A stretch of 64,000 bases of DNA from Glycine soja (lineage: Eukaryota; Streptophyta; Magnoliopsida; Fabales; Fabaceae). The stretch lies in contig NC_041006.1 in NCBI RefSeq assembly GCF_004193775.1, positions 31,239,102 to 31,303,101 on the forward strand, given 5' to 3'. How positions within the stretch are numbered: the first letter of the stretch is position 1; every line of letters starts with the position of its first letter. A program made the translations under genes and the position numbers. Shown one piece after another: positions 45,501-57,294 of the stretch. The notes beneath the pieces are model-generated. The model did no database searches and was not told the origin of the DNA. It saw nothing but the letters and a program-made list of their open reading frames with translations.

Positions 45501-48237
45501 ATGGCTTCTTGTAAGAGAAAAGCACTAGCTTCAGTGTCCCAGGCTAGGTATGATAGATCAAGATTTTTATCCCAAAATGTCTGGGACTGTTACGCGAACA
45601 ATGTCCTTGGCTGGAAGGTCCTTCCGGAAAGGAATGTGAAGCTGTACATTACAAAATTTGATGAATTCAAGAGAGAAATTGAGAGGAGGAATTGGCATAA
45701 GGAGCTCACTAACTTCTTTGAAGGGAGCATTGACATGGCATTAGTGAAGGAATTCTATGCCAACCTTTATGACCTTGAAGATAAATCACCAAAGCAGGTG
45801 AAGGTGCGAGGGCACCTAATTAAATTTGATGATGACGCCCTCAACACCTTTTTGAAGACACCAGTGGCCATCGAGGAAGGGGAAAGCTTGCCCTCTTACT
45901 CCAGGTTCTGTAGGTTGAGGCCAGATCCTTAAGAGCTTGCAGCCCGTCTATGTATCCCTGGAAGGGGATTTGAGCTTAATGCAGACGGGCTGCCTCTGAA
46001 GATTTTGAGGAAGAATCTTACTACTCTGGCCCAGAACTGGAGTGTTCTATCTTTTTCTAACTTAGCCCTGACATCTCATACTTCAGATATTACTTTGGAT
46101 AGGGCTAAGTTAATCTACGGGCATGTAATTCAGATGAATATGAACTTGGGATCCCTCATCTCAGGTCAGATTTCTCTCATCACACAACATGACTCCTCGA
46201 GGCTAGGTTTTCTAGCCCTTATTACTGCTTTATGCAAGGCCCGAGGAGTCACATTTGATTCTCTGACCTTTGAATCCCTGAGCCCAACCATTAATTTGGC
46301 TTATATTAAAAGGAATTGCTGGAACCTGGATGACCCTTCGGTCACTTTTCGGGGAAGCTAGAAATCCAGGGTGAGAAGATCTGAGGCACCATCTACTTCA
46401 GCTCCCCCTACATCATCTCCTTCTACCTCTCCTCTCCCTCCACCACCAATAGCTCCAGTTCTTCTAGGTCCCTCCGCTCAGAGCTCAAAGCTCAGAGCCT
46501 TCCTTGTCTATGCTGCAGAGCCTGCATCAGGACCAGCTCTTGATCATGCAGAGTTTGTAGGATGTTGTCCAACAACGGCCAGTTATGAGCGTTGAGGAGT
46601 TTCTTCAGAAGGTGGCCTAGCCAGGAGTCTAGCCTTCTCCTTTGGGAGAGGGTGAGGCCTCTGTAGCCAAGGAGCCTCAGCAGGACCAAGAGGATGACAT
46701 TCTAGAGTGTTGGAATAAGTGGCCTCAGAATAATTAAGAGGGGGGGTTGAATTAATTATGAACGTATCTTGACTAATTTAAAATTTATCCTTCTTAATGT
46801 TACTAGATTCAATTAGGCTTTACTACTATGTTATGAGAAAGTAAAGAACAAAAACAATAACTTAGACAAAAGTAAAGCGGAAATAAAAAGTGCACAGCGG
46901 AAAAGTAAAGAGCGTAGGGAAGAAGAAAGCAAACACAAGTTTTATACTGGTTTGGCAACGACCCGTGCCTACATCCAGTCCTCAAGCAACCTCTTGAGAT
47001 TTCCTTTCCTTGTAAAAATCCTTTACAAGAAAAGAGCCACAAAGGATGTACCCTCCCTTGTTCTCTTTGAACAACCAAGTAGATTTACCCTCTACTTGAA
47101 GCGAACCACAAAGGATGTACCCTCCCTTGTGTTCACTATTACAACCAAGAAGCTACCCGCTTCTTACACAGAATTCTCAGACGGTTAGTTCTTTGAATTC
47201 AGTGTTTAGGCAAAGAATTCTCAGACAGTTAGTTCTTTGAATTCTTTGTTTGGGAAATCAAAAGAATTCTCAGACGATTAGTTCTTTGAATTCTTTTGGC
47301 AAGAGGGAGAAGGAAAGAAGAAGAAGAGAAAAACAGAAGGATAGAACAGTTTTTATTTTTGCAGAATTTTCCTTTCTTCAAGGAAAGATTGAACAAAAAC
47401 TTAGAATGTATTTGGAAAATTTTTTGCATGAGAAAAGTAGTGGAAAGTTATGTGTAATTAGATGCGTTTTTCTGTGTTATTGTATATTTAAAATGCGTGC
47501 CAAGGTCTTATATTTATAGAACCTTGATACCTTTTGAGAAAACCATGTTAAGAGTTATAACTCTTAACATTTTCTTCAAAAACATTCACTGTACCATAAT
47601 GGTGTAATCGATTACACAATGTATTTTATGAAAAGTTGACTCTTCACAATTGGATTTGAATTCCAACGTTCAGATTCACTTGTAATTGATTACTAATATA
47701 GTGTAATCGATTACACTATTTGAAAATCATTTTGGAATGTTACAAAGCATTGAAACCAGTTTGAAAATCATCCTGGTCACTGGTAATCGATTACTACCAA
47801 ATGGTAATCGATTACTAGAGAGTAAAAACTTTGGTAACTTAGAAGATTTCAGAAAATCCTTTTTAAAACAAAAAGTGTGCTATTTGATGTTTTTTGAAAA
47901 ATACTTTTTACTACCTACTTTGACTTGGCTTAATGCTTCTTGATTTCTTCATTTGATTCTTGAATCTTTGAGTGGAATCTTGAATGCTTGATTCTTTAAT
48001 CTTGAAACAACTCTTTGAGCTTTGGCATCATCAAAACATCTTGGTGAATCATTATGGTAGCTTTGCTTCCACATAGAGGCCTCAGAGCCTTCTCCAACAG
48101 AGCCCTTTATTTTTGAGGCTGATCCAGCTATATCTCCTCAGCCTGAGCCATCTGCACCAGTGTCAGACCTGCCTCTTTCTCAGGATCCATCATTTGCACC
48201 AGCACTGGACCTGAATGAGCATGCACAGGATCATTGA
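45501..48237 (+). pseudogene. Env-position ORF with plant transposon-protein domain (Transposase_32-like), split by a solo LTR
   Basis: It begins MASCKRKALASVSQARYDRS and continues LTNFFEGSIDMALVKEFYAN, VRGHLIKFDDDALNTFLKTP and RKNLTTLAQNWSVLSFSN. This is the domain I know as putative plant transposon protein (PF20167), common in legume Athila-like elements downstream of pol. A TAA at 45930 stands where DPQELAARL is expected. A Pro/Ser-rich tail follows (about 46371-46480). A frameshift near 46545 leads into DVVQQRPVMSVEEFLQKVA. The solo LTR at 46708-48073 splits the frame exactly: DDILE before it joins ASEPSPTEPFIFEADPAI after it. The frame ends in TGA at 48235-48237. Function of this family is not known to me. 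Confidence 0.78.
46708..48073 (-). mobile_element. Copia solo LTR with perfect target duplication
   Basis: The segment runs from TGTTGGAATAAGTGGCCTCA to GCTTCCACA (1,366 bp). TAGAG lies immediately on both sides (46703-46707 and 48074-48078). No internal retroelement sequence is present, so unequal recombination between two LTRs removed the body. It shares the GTGGCCTCAG start, an ACTGGTTTGGC-type block and five GTAATCGATTAC-like palindromes (47603-47815) with the copia LTR at 4779, in the same orientation. A TATA-like CTATAAATATAAG lies near 47510 on the minus strand. Confidence 0.95.
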
Positions 48238-49406
48238 CAGGATCAAGATTTTTATTTCCCTGCATCTTGAACAGTTTATTATTATTATGTCTTTAGTACA
48301 TTTGATAATTTAGATTTATGTTTATGTTTCAGCTTTTAAATTTTAGTATATAGTTCTATTTGGTTGAAAGCTTGTACAAAGCTTGATTGAACAGTGCATT
48401 TATATTATCCAGTGGTTGATACTTGATTTTGGAATTCAATGTTTGTGATTGGTTTGAATTGATCAATTGTATGATGCGAGTGAATTGAAATGCGTAGATC
48501 ATATGCCTTGAATGAGCATGCAGTCATTAGAAGAGAAAGAACATGGAATTAGAATTATAACTGAAAATGTTAGTTGGTTTGTCATGTTGATTGTGAAGGA
48601 ACGCATTAGCCGCAACCTGGTGAGAGTGTGATCTTTAATTGTGAGAGAACGCATCTACCTTGTCTTAGGTTGTAGGAGAGCATCATTCATAAAAGGAAAC
48701 ATTGGTTCAAAGCAAATTTGCCCAAATTTGGGGGAATTATGGGGTGAAAGCTTGTAATGGTAAGAAAAGAGCAACACACACAATCATCTAATAAGCAGCA
48801 AGTATTAAAAAAAATAGTAAGTATAAAATAAAAGTGTGTGCTGCCAATTAAGAAAAAGAAAAGCTAAGTGCGGAAAAGCAAGTAATAGAGCTGGAATAAA
48901 AAGAAAAAGGTTGATCTAAGGATGAATGCTCTCCTAGAACCTAAGCTTTTGCATCCTAGAAAAACCATGAATTGTTTGCAGCCCAGCCTCGTTACAAGCC
49001 TACAAAAGTCCTTCGAATTCAGTTTGTGTGTTCTTGACTGTATGGCATGAGATGAATTGCAAAGATTGAGACTTTTGTTAGTTGTGGATTGTTGAATAAG
49101 CCTAAACACTTGTGCTTGAGGGAAACAATGACTGTGAGGATTTGGTTAACGATCCTTCCTTGATATCTGTCATGCTTACCAGCTTATTTCAGCTGGGTTC
49201 CTTAATAATCATGTTCACATCTTTGAAAAGCTGCATGTCTTGTGAGAATTTGTTGATTGAAGCATTGATTGCCATTCATGTCATGTGATTGAATTCTTTG
49301 GAACAAGCATTGTTTTTGAATAACCACTGTGAGTTTGTCACTTGAGGACAAGTGATCTGTTTTTTCTTTGCTTGAGAACAAGCAAAACTATAAATTTGGG
49401 GGAGTT
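48238..49406 (+). other. 3' untranslated region and polypurine tract of the Athila-type element
   Basis: No coding frame is supported. A first purine-rich stretch (AAATTTGGGGGAATTATGGGG, near 48724) and the functional tract AAATTTGGGGGAGTTT (49392-49406, just before the 3' LTR) resemble each other, so the region has two PPT-like sites. The long non-coding tail is typical of Athila elements. Confidence 0.7.
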
Positions 49407-50826
49407 TATTAGTCGTCTTTTACGACTAATTTTTTGTATAGAAAAGTTTCCAAAATGTAAATAAATCTCCTAATTTATGGTTATTTTTTGGTTGGATTGT
49501 AAATATTTCTAGTTTAGTTTTCATTTGTGCTCAGTAGAAGGCTTCCTATTGAATTTAATGTAAATTGCACTTCAATTTCAGGTAAAAAGGAGAAAATTAT
49601 GAAGGTTCAAAAAGTGTTGTCTCGCTAAGCCTGAACCATTTGCTTAGCGAGACCAAACCGCTAAGCGAGACAGCAGTGGCTTAGCGCATGAGGATAAGCC
49701 TGAAGAGAGTTCTTCCACGCCAGCACGCACTTAGCGCGTATGCAGCTTGCTAAGTGAGGCGGTTGTCTCTTCTGTGCTAAGTGCAAGATTGGCGCTAAGC
49801 CAAATATCACTTACTCACATTAAGCGCGAGAATGGAACTAAGCGCACCTTCAAGGTCAGAAAGTCCTTTTTAAGCATGATTTGCATAGAAAAAAGAGAGA
49901 GCGTGACAACGTGAAAGAGGTCTGAATTGACTGCGAGTTGTGTGCAGAGAACAGAGGAAAAGCTGATCAAGGAAGCAAAGGTCCTAACTTTTAGGTAGAT
50001 TCTAGGTTTTAGAGTTATTTTCTAGGTTCTTAGAGGTGGAGGAGACATCCCCACTGCTTTGTAATCTAGTATTTTCTCTAAAACCCTTCTCCTATTTGTG
50101 AAAGCTGCTTCCCTTTAATGGAGGGCTAAAATTCTTTGTTGAGATTTCTACTGAGTACTTAATGTAAATATTTTTATTATCTATTTGAGGTTATTTTCAT
50201 GTGTTCAATGTTTCTATAGCTTATTGTATGCATGCTTGTGGTTTGATCACCCATTGGTGTGTGCTGTTAGGAACTTTAGCATTGACAAATGTACTGTTTC
50301 CTTGGTACTTGATAGAGCAGGGCTAGATAACTGTAGCGCTAAACATAGTGTGCAGGGTTCTAGTTTTTATTATGTTGTGCTTATAATGTTGTTTAAATTA
50401 GGCTAAGTTCAACAAGAGACATCTGCGAATGAAGCTTAGTTTAAATTAGTCCAAACTCACGAGACATCAGTGTTGGTATTTTTGTCCTCAGCATAGAACA
50501 CAAGAATAATTTCAAATAGAAAAAAACCCTAATTGTATCAAGTATCTCGGTGGAAGGACCCAACGCTTTTACTTATTTGTTTTCGCACTCAATTGTTCAC
50601 GTTTACTGTTTCTTTGATTGCAATAGAATATACCTTTGTTTTCAATTCATGACACTTAATTCTTTTTACAAACAGTTGTATTTTGAATGACGTTTTTCCA
50701 AGTAAAACAGGTTTCCTGAGTTCGGTACTCGGATCATTCCGTTTTAATTATTTACTTGACGATCCGATGCACTTGCCAGTAGATTTCACACCCACACAAA
50801 CAGTAGTATTCCTAGGGGCGAAGACA
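49407..50826 (+). repeat. 3' LTR of the Athila-type element
   Basis: It starts TATTAGTCGTCTTTTACGAC, where the terminal TG has become TA, and ends CTAGGGGCGAAGACA (1,420 bp). It pairs with 40082-41510 at about 95% identity by eye. Differences include loss of a short GGTGGAGG repeat near 50035. The divergence implies an insertion that is not recent. Confidence 0.9.
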
Positions 50827-51919
50827 ACTACGCAGAATCGAAATCCTGTTAGATGGAGAAAATGAGGGTTAGACCAAGAGATCATAAGATAAAATGGAAC
50901 AATGAAGAATGAAAGTGGATAACAAATTACAAGTAGAAGAACACAAAAGTGTGTACGACATAAAATCGAAAAGCAAATTTCAAGAGTGGAAAGCAAATCA
51001 CGAGTAAAAGAACACCAGAGTTCAAATCGAGAAGCAAATCACAATGGAGTAAATAAAAAATGAAACCGTGAGTAAAATAACACGAAATTTCAAATCAAAA
51101 AACAAATCACGATAAAAGTAAAGAATTGTGGAAAAATCCTAGAGTAGAAAAGCTCTTAATGCCATTGTTCAGCCAATTCACAATTGTAGAGAGGTTTAAC
51201 AAGTAAGCGTAATGGAAGAGAGGCTTTGTAAAGCACAAATAAATTGTTTTTTTTTTCATTTTAATCATTTGGTAAATATTTTCTCCTCTATTGAGTAAAC
51301 AAGTCATAATAAATTAAATTAATCAATAAAAAATAATGTTAATCTAAATTAAAATTAATTCGTAATATTATTAATTAATATATTTTATCTTTAAAATTTT
51401 TAACAATTATTAACTAAAAATTAATTTAAATTGAATGATTATTTGTTGAGATTGAGTATTTACTAAAAAACAAGAGACTAGTACTCAAATTCAAACAATC
51501 TAAAGAGTTTTACCTACACCAACAATCGTAGGTATAAACTTTTGAGGGAATACCTACACCAACCGACTATAGGCACAGGTTTTATGAAGTTTTGTCTACA
51601 TCACGTAGTTGTAGGTATAAGTTTTTTAGAATTTTTCCTACATTGTGCTTTTGTAGGTAGTAATCCTTTTGAGTTTTACCTACACTAATCAACCATAGGC
51701 ACAAGGTTTTTGGAGTTTTACCCACACAAAGTAGTTGTAGGTAGAAGTCTTTTTTTTAGTTTTAATGAATGTACTTACACCAAATAATAGTTGGTACAAG
51801 TTGTTGAGTTTTACCCACATTAGTCAGTTGTAGGTAGAAGTATTTTTGAGATTTACCTACACTAATTCATGTCTATAGGAAAAAGGCGTCTATAAGCATA
51901 AGTCCTTTTTCTTGTAGTG
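50827..51919. repeat. Right arm of the 19-kb CACTA element with subterminal repeats
   Basis: After an A-rich stretch (50830-51470), units built on CCTACAC-A-CAACCATAGGCA and CACGTAGTTGTAGGTA-AAGT alternate from 51500 to 51870. They end in CTTTTTCTTGTAGTG at 51919, the inverted terminus. These match, inverted, the units at the left end. Confidence 0.85.
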
Positions 51920-52139
51920 TTTAAAATTGGAAAAAGTAATACTCTAATTGTGTTCAACTTTGTAACTAGTGAAAATATTTCTTAATAATCTATGTTGTAT
52001 GATAGGGTATAGCCATTTGCTATTAAGTCCCGCCTTGCAGTGCTTTATGGATCTATCTGCCTTGTGTTTAATAGAGAAGACCCATTTACAACTATTGTTC
52101 TTTCCTTTTGACAATAGCATAAGCTTTCATGTGTCTTTC

Positions 52140-52960
52140 TTCCATAAACTTACCATCTATTTTGTAATTTCCTAGAGCCATTTTGGGTCATTAAAGACTT
52201 TTTTGTATTGTACTTAAGATGTATTCAAAGGTTGCTTGTACATAAATGTTTTAAGAGGTTGTGATTATCTCTAGGTACAAACATAGTTGGCAATTGGATA
52301 CTTCGTCTTCTTTCCTTCATGATTTGGTGAGTGACAAATTGGTTCCTTGCAACAATTAATTATACCTAAAAGTTATTTGTATCCAGCATTTCCATCTACA
52401 AAATCATTAGAAGACTTTAGAGACTGTACCTTTGGCATATTTTTAGGAGAAAGGTCAATTGGTATTGGAATGTGAGGGACATGTTGTACTTGTTGGGTGA
52501 TATTTGTCGTTGTAGTTGTTCATGTTCAGTGGTTTGTTCTTGTCAATGTTCTTGCTTAATGGGATTATTCATGTCTTTTATGATCATCACGTATATTTTT
52601 TCCTATCATTGTCATGCTTGCCTAGATTAGTTGATCTTACCATGTCAATTGTGTCATTAGGTTCCAAGTTGGTAGCTCTAAATCATCCTAGCTAATTTTC
52701 CTAGTCATTAACTCCTTTCTCATCACCAAGCTCCTCCCCATGAAGAGAACAATGATAATCTAGTTTTGGTTAGAAAGTTTCAAATTCAACAAAAGTGACA
52801 TCTATGGTGATATAAAGACATCTAGTAGTGGAATCATAATAAATAATAACTTTTTCCTGTGTGTAGCTTACCCCAACAAGGATCAAGCTTGGTTCTTTGA
52901 TTTTTGTGAATAGGAACATAAGCTACCCATTGAAATATGAGGTGGAAGTGTCAAAATTAA
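52140..52960 (-). pseudogene. Copia Pol remnant (integrase end to RT start)
   Basis: The minus strand reads YVPIHKNQRTKLDPCWGK at about 52930 (compare the copia K-L-x-P-R-x2-KC block), then after a frameshift VIIYYDSTTRCLYITIDVTF (compare YDP-x-R-x-Y-V-S-x-DVTF). Near 52105 it has NCKWVFSIKHKADRSIKHCK, the RT start GCKWVF-x2-KHKADGS-IERYK. The parts between are diverged beyond recognition. It is an old fragment just right of the CACTA element; no LTRs are seen. Confidence 0.75.
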
Positions 52961-53022
52961 TCACATTTTTTTGTCTCACTTTTTATATAAAATGAGTCTC
53001 TTTTTTGATTCAATAATTGTAT

Positions 53023-53561
53023 TGTCCGGAATCTTCAAATCCTACATGACACTCAGAGACACGTGTCCACGTCAGTCTTGCTATAGGAGTGCGGACTCCT
53101 GACCCTTAGCAATTGAGCTCCCCAATAAACAGGTTATCTCTAACCTAACTAATATTAAAATATATTTGAATATCGTATCTGTTGGAAGGTATTAAATTAT
53201 CTATAATGCCACATTATCTACAAGCCAGAAATTATCTATAAGGCTAACAACCACCCCTACAAACAAGGACCAACACCCTCACTCAAATAATATAAATACT
53301 GGTTCCATCGAACCCCTCAACACAATAGTCATATACGACTTGCTCGCACACTCAACACACGGCAACAAACCTGTGCCCCTCTCTTTCTCTTTCGCTCATA
53401 CGAGCTATTTACAACATTACTTGCTTTATTCTCCTTACACAATCTTACTTGAGCATCGAAGTCCTTTGTTTTGCAGGTCCCCCTTCTTGTCAAAGGCACC
53501 CTCCACATCGACATGTGAAGTTCGGGACCCCACTCAACCACGTCAACCCTGATGTGCCACA
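53023..53561 (+). repeat. 5' LTR of a third gypsy element
   Basis: It runs from TGTCCGGAATCTTC to GATGTGCCACA (about 539 bp). A TATA box TATAAATACTGG is at 53291 and a pyrimidine-rich leader with a CTTTGTTTTGCAG-type acceptor follows near 53475. The gag starts about 50 bp downstream. The primer site is not obvious (GTTTTGGTAAAACA). The partner LTR lies outside the window or was lost. Confidence 0.65.
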
Positions 53562-53613
53562 GTTTTGGTAAAACATACCCCGCAGCTTCTCGTCAATCCA
53601 CTCACATCCACCC

Positions 53614-54743
53614 ATGGTCAGCACTCAGTCTGGCATCAGACGCGTGACCCCCCTCACAGACTCGCATCCTCATCCAGCAGCTATGACAAACACAGACACC
53701 CTACAACAACTCCAAAACCGCATAACAGACATGGAGAGACGCCATGAGGAAGGGTTGAGAAAGCTAAAGGCTGACCACGACCAGTTAGAGGCTCGTGTTA
53801 GACATCCCCAGGGCAATGAGCAATTTGCCCACACCTTGCTTGAACGCACCCATGGGAATCACCCCCCCCCCCCCCGATGCACAGGCAACACTGCAGACGA
53901 CCTAAGTCCCTCCTACAAGCACTATCCAGCAAAATGGACTGACCGTCGACATGCTTTCATCGACCATATTATGGAGGCAGACATACCCTTGTGTTGGAAG
54001 CCACTCAACCTCGAGCAATACGGTGGGACAACCGGTCCAAACGAGCATCTCGACGCCTTCCTGACATAGGCAAACCTATATGCCAACGATGACGCGATCC
54101 TGTGTTGTGTCTTCCCTGCATCTCTAAAGGAACAACATTGACCTGGTACGGTGGACTTCCACCCAAGTCCTTAGACAGCTTCGACCCCTTCGTCAAACAA
54201 TTCAGTGCACAATACGCCACTAGAAGGTGTCACTTCATGACCTCGACTGCCTTGGCTAGTCTGCGACAAGCAGACGACGAGTCCCTCAAAAAGTTCATGG
54301 ACAGATTTGGGAGCATGACCATCCAAATCCAAAATCTCAATCTCGAGGTAGCATTGCATTCCATGCTCCTCGCCTTACGCCCCGACAAGTTCATAGATAG
54401 TTTGTGCAAAAAGCCACTCGATAGCATGGACAAATTGCGCGAACGAGCCAAGGGCTATATCTAGATGGAATAAATGTCCAGATTCCGAAATGAAGTTTGC
54501 CAAGCCAAATAGAAGCGCGACAAACACGAAGCAAACACCAAGGCCGACTTGCAAAAGTCGAACAAGAGGCACAAGTCAGACAAGCGTCAGCCTCTCTCCA
54601 AAGGGCCTAGGTACGAGCGTTACACACCTCTAACGACCAATCGTACCATAATTCACGAGGAAGCATTCAACCTAGAGGTACCCATCCGACTACCCCAGAC
54701 GAAACCTCCGAGGCCGGGGTCAGACACAACCAAGTACTACAGG
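53614..54743 (+). pseudogene. Gypsy gag, broken and interrupted by the next element
   Basis: The start MVSTQSGIRR leads to a coiled coil (LQNRITDMERRHEEGLRKLK) and then the retrotransposon gag domain: LEQYGGTTGPNEHLDAFLT, FPASLKGTTLTWYGGLPPKS and ADDESLKKFMDRFG, ending RERAKGYI. A TAG at 54067-54069 replaces a Gln codon, the frame shifts near 54125, and further stops lie near 54464 and 54471. The linker RQPLSKGPRYERYTPLT continues until TTKYYR at 54743, where the next LTR begins. A run of 14 C lies at 53863-53876. Confidence 0.85.
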
Positions 54744-56398
54744 TGCCATACCCTAATTTCGTTTAGGGACCATTGTTTGGTGGCATGCAACGTTCGCTTA
54801 ACCGTCTCAAGGTACTTAACACCCGTCATTAGGTAATTTGTAAAGTTCCGCGACATTCCGGAAGGAAAAAGAGCATTGATGTGTAATCCGTAAAGTTTCG
54901 CAACATTCCAGAAGTCAAAAAGAGCATCGTTGCATAATCCGTAAAGTTTTGCAACATTCCGAAAAGAAAATGAGTGTCGTTACGTAATCTGTAAAAGTTT
55001 CGTAACGTTTCAGAAAGGAATCAGCAAAAAAACACAAAAGAGGGGGTGTATTTAGTAAAAAAGGAGGTGCAAATAGAAACTAGGCCCACTTAGGCCTTCC
55101 AGGGGGTTCCAATAGAAGGCGGTGCCTTCTGGTGGAAGCAACCCTGCTCGCTTAGGCGAGCTGGGCGGCAACCACCTCCCTATTTTCTCCTATAAATAGG
55201 GGAAAAAGGGCAGAGTAAATGGTGCAACCCTTCTGGTATTTGAGGATTCTCTCGAAATTAGTGAGGAAAATTGTTTCCGTGAAAAAAAATCCAAGCCGAG
55301 GTGCTTCCGTAATGCTTCTGAGACATTTTCGTGAGCGATTTCGTGAAGATTCTTCATCGTTCTTCGGTCTTCAACCGGTAAGTCCCCGAAATCGAATCTT
55401 TCAATTCATTCTATGCACCCTTAGTGGTCTCCACTTGTTTCGCGTACTTTTATTTTCATTTCGTTTGTTTTCCGTACCCCCTTTTAACGTGCTTTAACCA
55501 TTTATTTAAGCCGTTTTCTCACCTAATAAATAATAAAATGAATTTCAACTGATCATTTGTGTTGTAATCTTGTTTAATCACTATTAAATTAAAATCCAAC
55601 CGATCGTTCACGCTGTAATCTCGGTTAAATCAAAAAAGGGAAAAATAATAATAAAATAATAAAAAAAAATCAATCGGACGTTTTTCTTTGGAAGTTCCCT
55701 TGAATGAATTAACTAATAACCAAAGTGAAACTAAGGCTAAAATCAACTCACAAATCAATCTTTGTCCATAAAAATCACTAAAAACCATTTTAGGGTCCAA
55801 CGCCTTAAGCGGTCCTCTTTGCTTTTATCAGTTAACGTGGACCGTTTAAAAACATAAAATCAATTTGTAACTTTACCGCTTTTGTTGACCACCCCAAGAG
55901 ATCGTTAATGGTCCAACGCCTTAACGTTTCTCTCCTTTCAAAATCAAAAGATCGTTTAATGGTCCAACGCCTTAAATGACCTTTTGTTCGGTTAAAATAT
56001 ATCTTGCTAAAAAAGGATAAAAACAACTTAACCAATGTTTAGTTCTCAAAGAACTACGTAGGTCTAATTTCCTCATCGCAATTGAGGATACGTAGGAGCG
56101 AGGGAAATACCCTTGTCGACCACTTGATTAAAAAGGGAAAACATCTTGAAGTCATATTTTCACACTTGATTAAAGGCTGCTATCCCTTGTGATGGACGCG
56201 TGGGGTGCTAATACCTTCCCCGTGCGTAAAAACAACTCTCGAACCTTTCACGATTAAAGTTCGTAGACCACACCTTTTTCCGATTTTTCTGACGTTTTCC
56301 TCAAATAAACATTGGTGGCGACTCCGCGCATTTTCCTCCCATGGAAGATGCACCCGTGAGTCCCGCGTCGCTCTCCCGCCGAAGGGTAGGTTGCGACA
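54744..56398 (+). repeat. 5' LTR of a Tat/Ogre-type gypsy element
   Basis: TGCCATACCCTAATTTCGTT to GGGTAGGTTGCGACA, 1,655 bp. It belongs to the same family as the LTR at 6197-7983. It includes about four TTCCG-type repeats (54833-55020) and TATAAATAGGGG at 55191. It lands in the gag of the previous element, and ACAGG (54739-54743) would be the target duplication. Confidence 0.88.
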
Positions 56399-56420
56399 GT
56401 TGGCAACTCCACTAGGGACT
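56399..56420 (+). other. Primer binding site of the Tat/Ogre-type element
   Basis: TTGGCAACTCCACTAGGGAC follows the LTR end by one base. Tat/Ogre-type elements commonly carry TGGCGACTCCACTGGGGAC here. I do not assign the tRNA with confidence. Confidence 0.65.
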
Positions 56421-57294
56421 GTTTTAAGAGAGTTAGGCCATTTTGATCTATGTGCATTCCTTACCATGACTTCTCTTTTTTTTTGTTTTCCTTTATTTTC
56501 TCTTATGTCCTTGTATATAACTCTTTTATGCTTTTAGTGTGCTTTTTAATGTATGCATGAGATAGATATTTATTCATTTGATGCACACAAACACCAACAC
56601 CTTTTTGCACACACAATGAGTTGAAAAGGGGCCCTATACCCGGGTCCATGGGAACATAAGGAGTGGAGGTGAATCTGTGGTTATGCTGGGTCTCCGACTT
56701 GCTTGATAACAGTGAACCCTCATCTAGAGTTTTTCTCTTTGATAACATATTGTTGCTGGTAGTCCCTACTGTCGCAATGTGTTTATCGAAGGGGATGATA
56801 CCTTTAGAAACCATCAAGAGAGATATGACCACCTTGGGAATTATCACTAAAAGCCTTTTAGTTCCTCTCGTTTAGGTCCCTAAAATAGGGGCATAAAGCG
56901 AACACGCTGCGTGCCTTTTAAACACTGCCATGCATATAACCTAAATGTCATGTATGCCTTCGCTGTGTGATTATTTGAGGATATTGCCATGATGTGTACA
57001 TCTCCTTGTTACCCCTTTCTTTTTTGCATATGCATCATGTCATCATGCACGGGTTGCGTATTGATCCCCTCACTTTGTCACAAGAAGACGGAAGGTCCGT
57101 GCCACCTTTTTAAATGCATGCATCGAGCGCTATGTTGCCCGAATGTTGTATTTAAGAAAGAGATAATCTCCCGGGCTCTCGTATCCGTAAAATGCATCTG
57201 TGCCATATGCATTTGTTCATGCATTCATCCATTTCACCTGTGATAGATGTCGGAGTCTTGATTCGCACTGGTTTTTATTCCACTTTAGTAAAAC
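56421..57294 (+). other. Leader of the Tat/Ogre-type element
   Basis: An 870-bp untranslated leader lies between primer site and ORF1. It has several short open frames on both strands, none with recognisable domains, and a C/T-rich stretch with many ATGCAT strings (56930-57235). Long leaders are usual in this lineage. Confidence 0.6.

Larger units (their letters stand above)
40082..50826 (+). mobile_element. Athila-type Ty3/gypsy element without reverse transcriptase or integrase
   Basis: It is bounded by LTRs 40082-41510 and 49407-50826 (about 95% identical). A tRNA-Asp-type primer site follows the first and a polypurine tract (AAATTTGGGGGAGTTT) precedes the second. Flanking bases ACTAT (40077-40081) and ACTAC (50827-50831) fit a diverged 5-bp target duplication. 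Inside are Gag-protease, a GCTAAGCG-rich repeat region, and an ORF with a plant transposon-protein domain. No RT, RNase H or integrase motif occurs between 44288 and 45500 or later. It is therefore non-autonomous. A copia solo LTR is inserted at 46708-48073. Confidence 0.88.
32839..51919. mobile_element. 19-kb CACTA (En/Spm) transposon containing nested retroelements
   Basis: The ends are the perfect 14-bp inverted repeat CACTACAAGAAAAA (32839-32852; reversed at 51906-51919), each flanked by TTT (32836-32838 and 51920-51922), the 3-bp target duplication expected for CACTA. Inside each end are subterminal repeats of the GTAGGTA/CTATAGGTAC type. Two decayed transposase genes lie on the minus strand. 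A 10.7-kb gypsy element (40082-50826) is inserted inside; without it the CACTA is about 8.3 kb. A TRIM and an F-box/LRR-like piece are also inside. Confidence 0.9.

Noticed and set aside
47250..47519. Plus-strand 89-codon frame rich in Lys and Arg
   Set aside because: It lies wholly inside the copia solo LTR, which is non-coding; the same LTR region of the other copia copy has no such frame.
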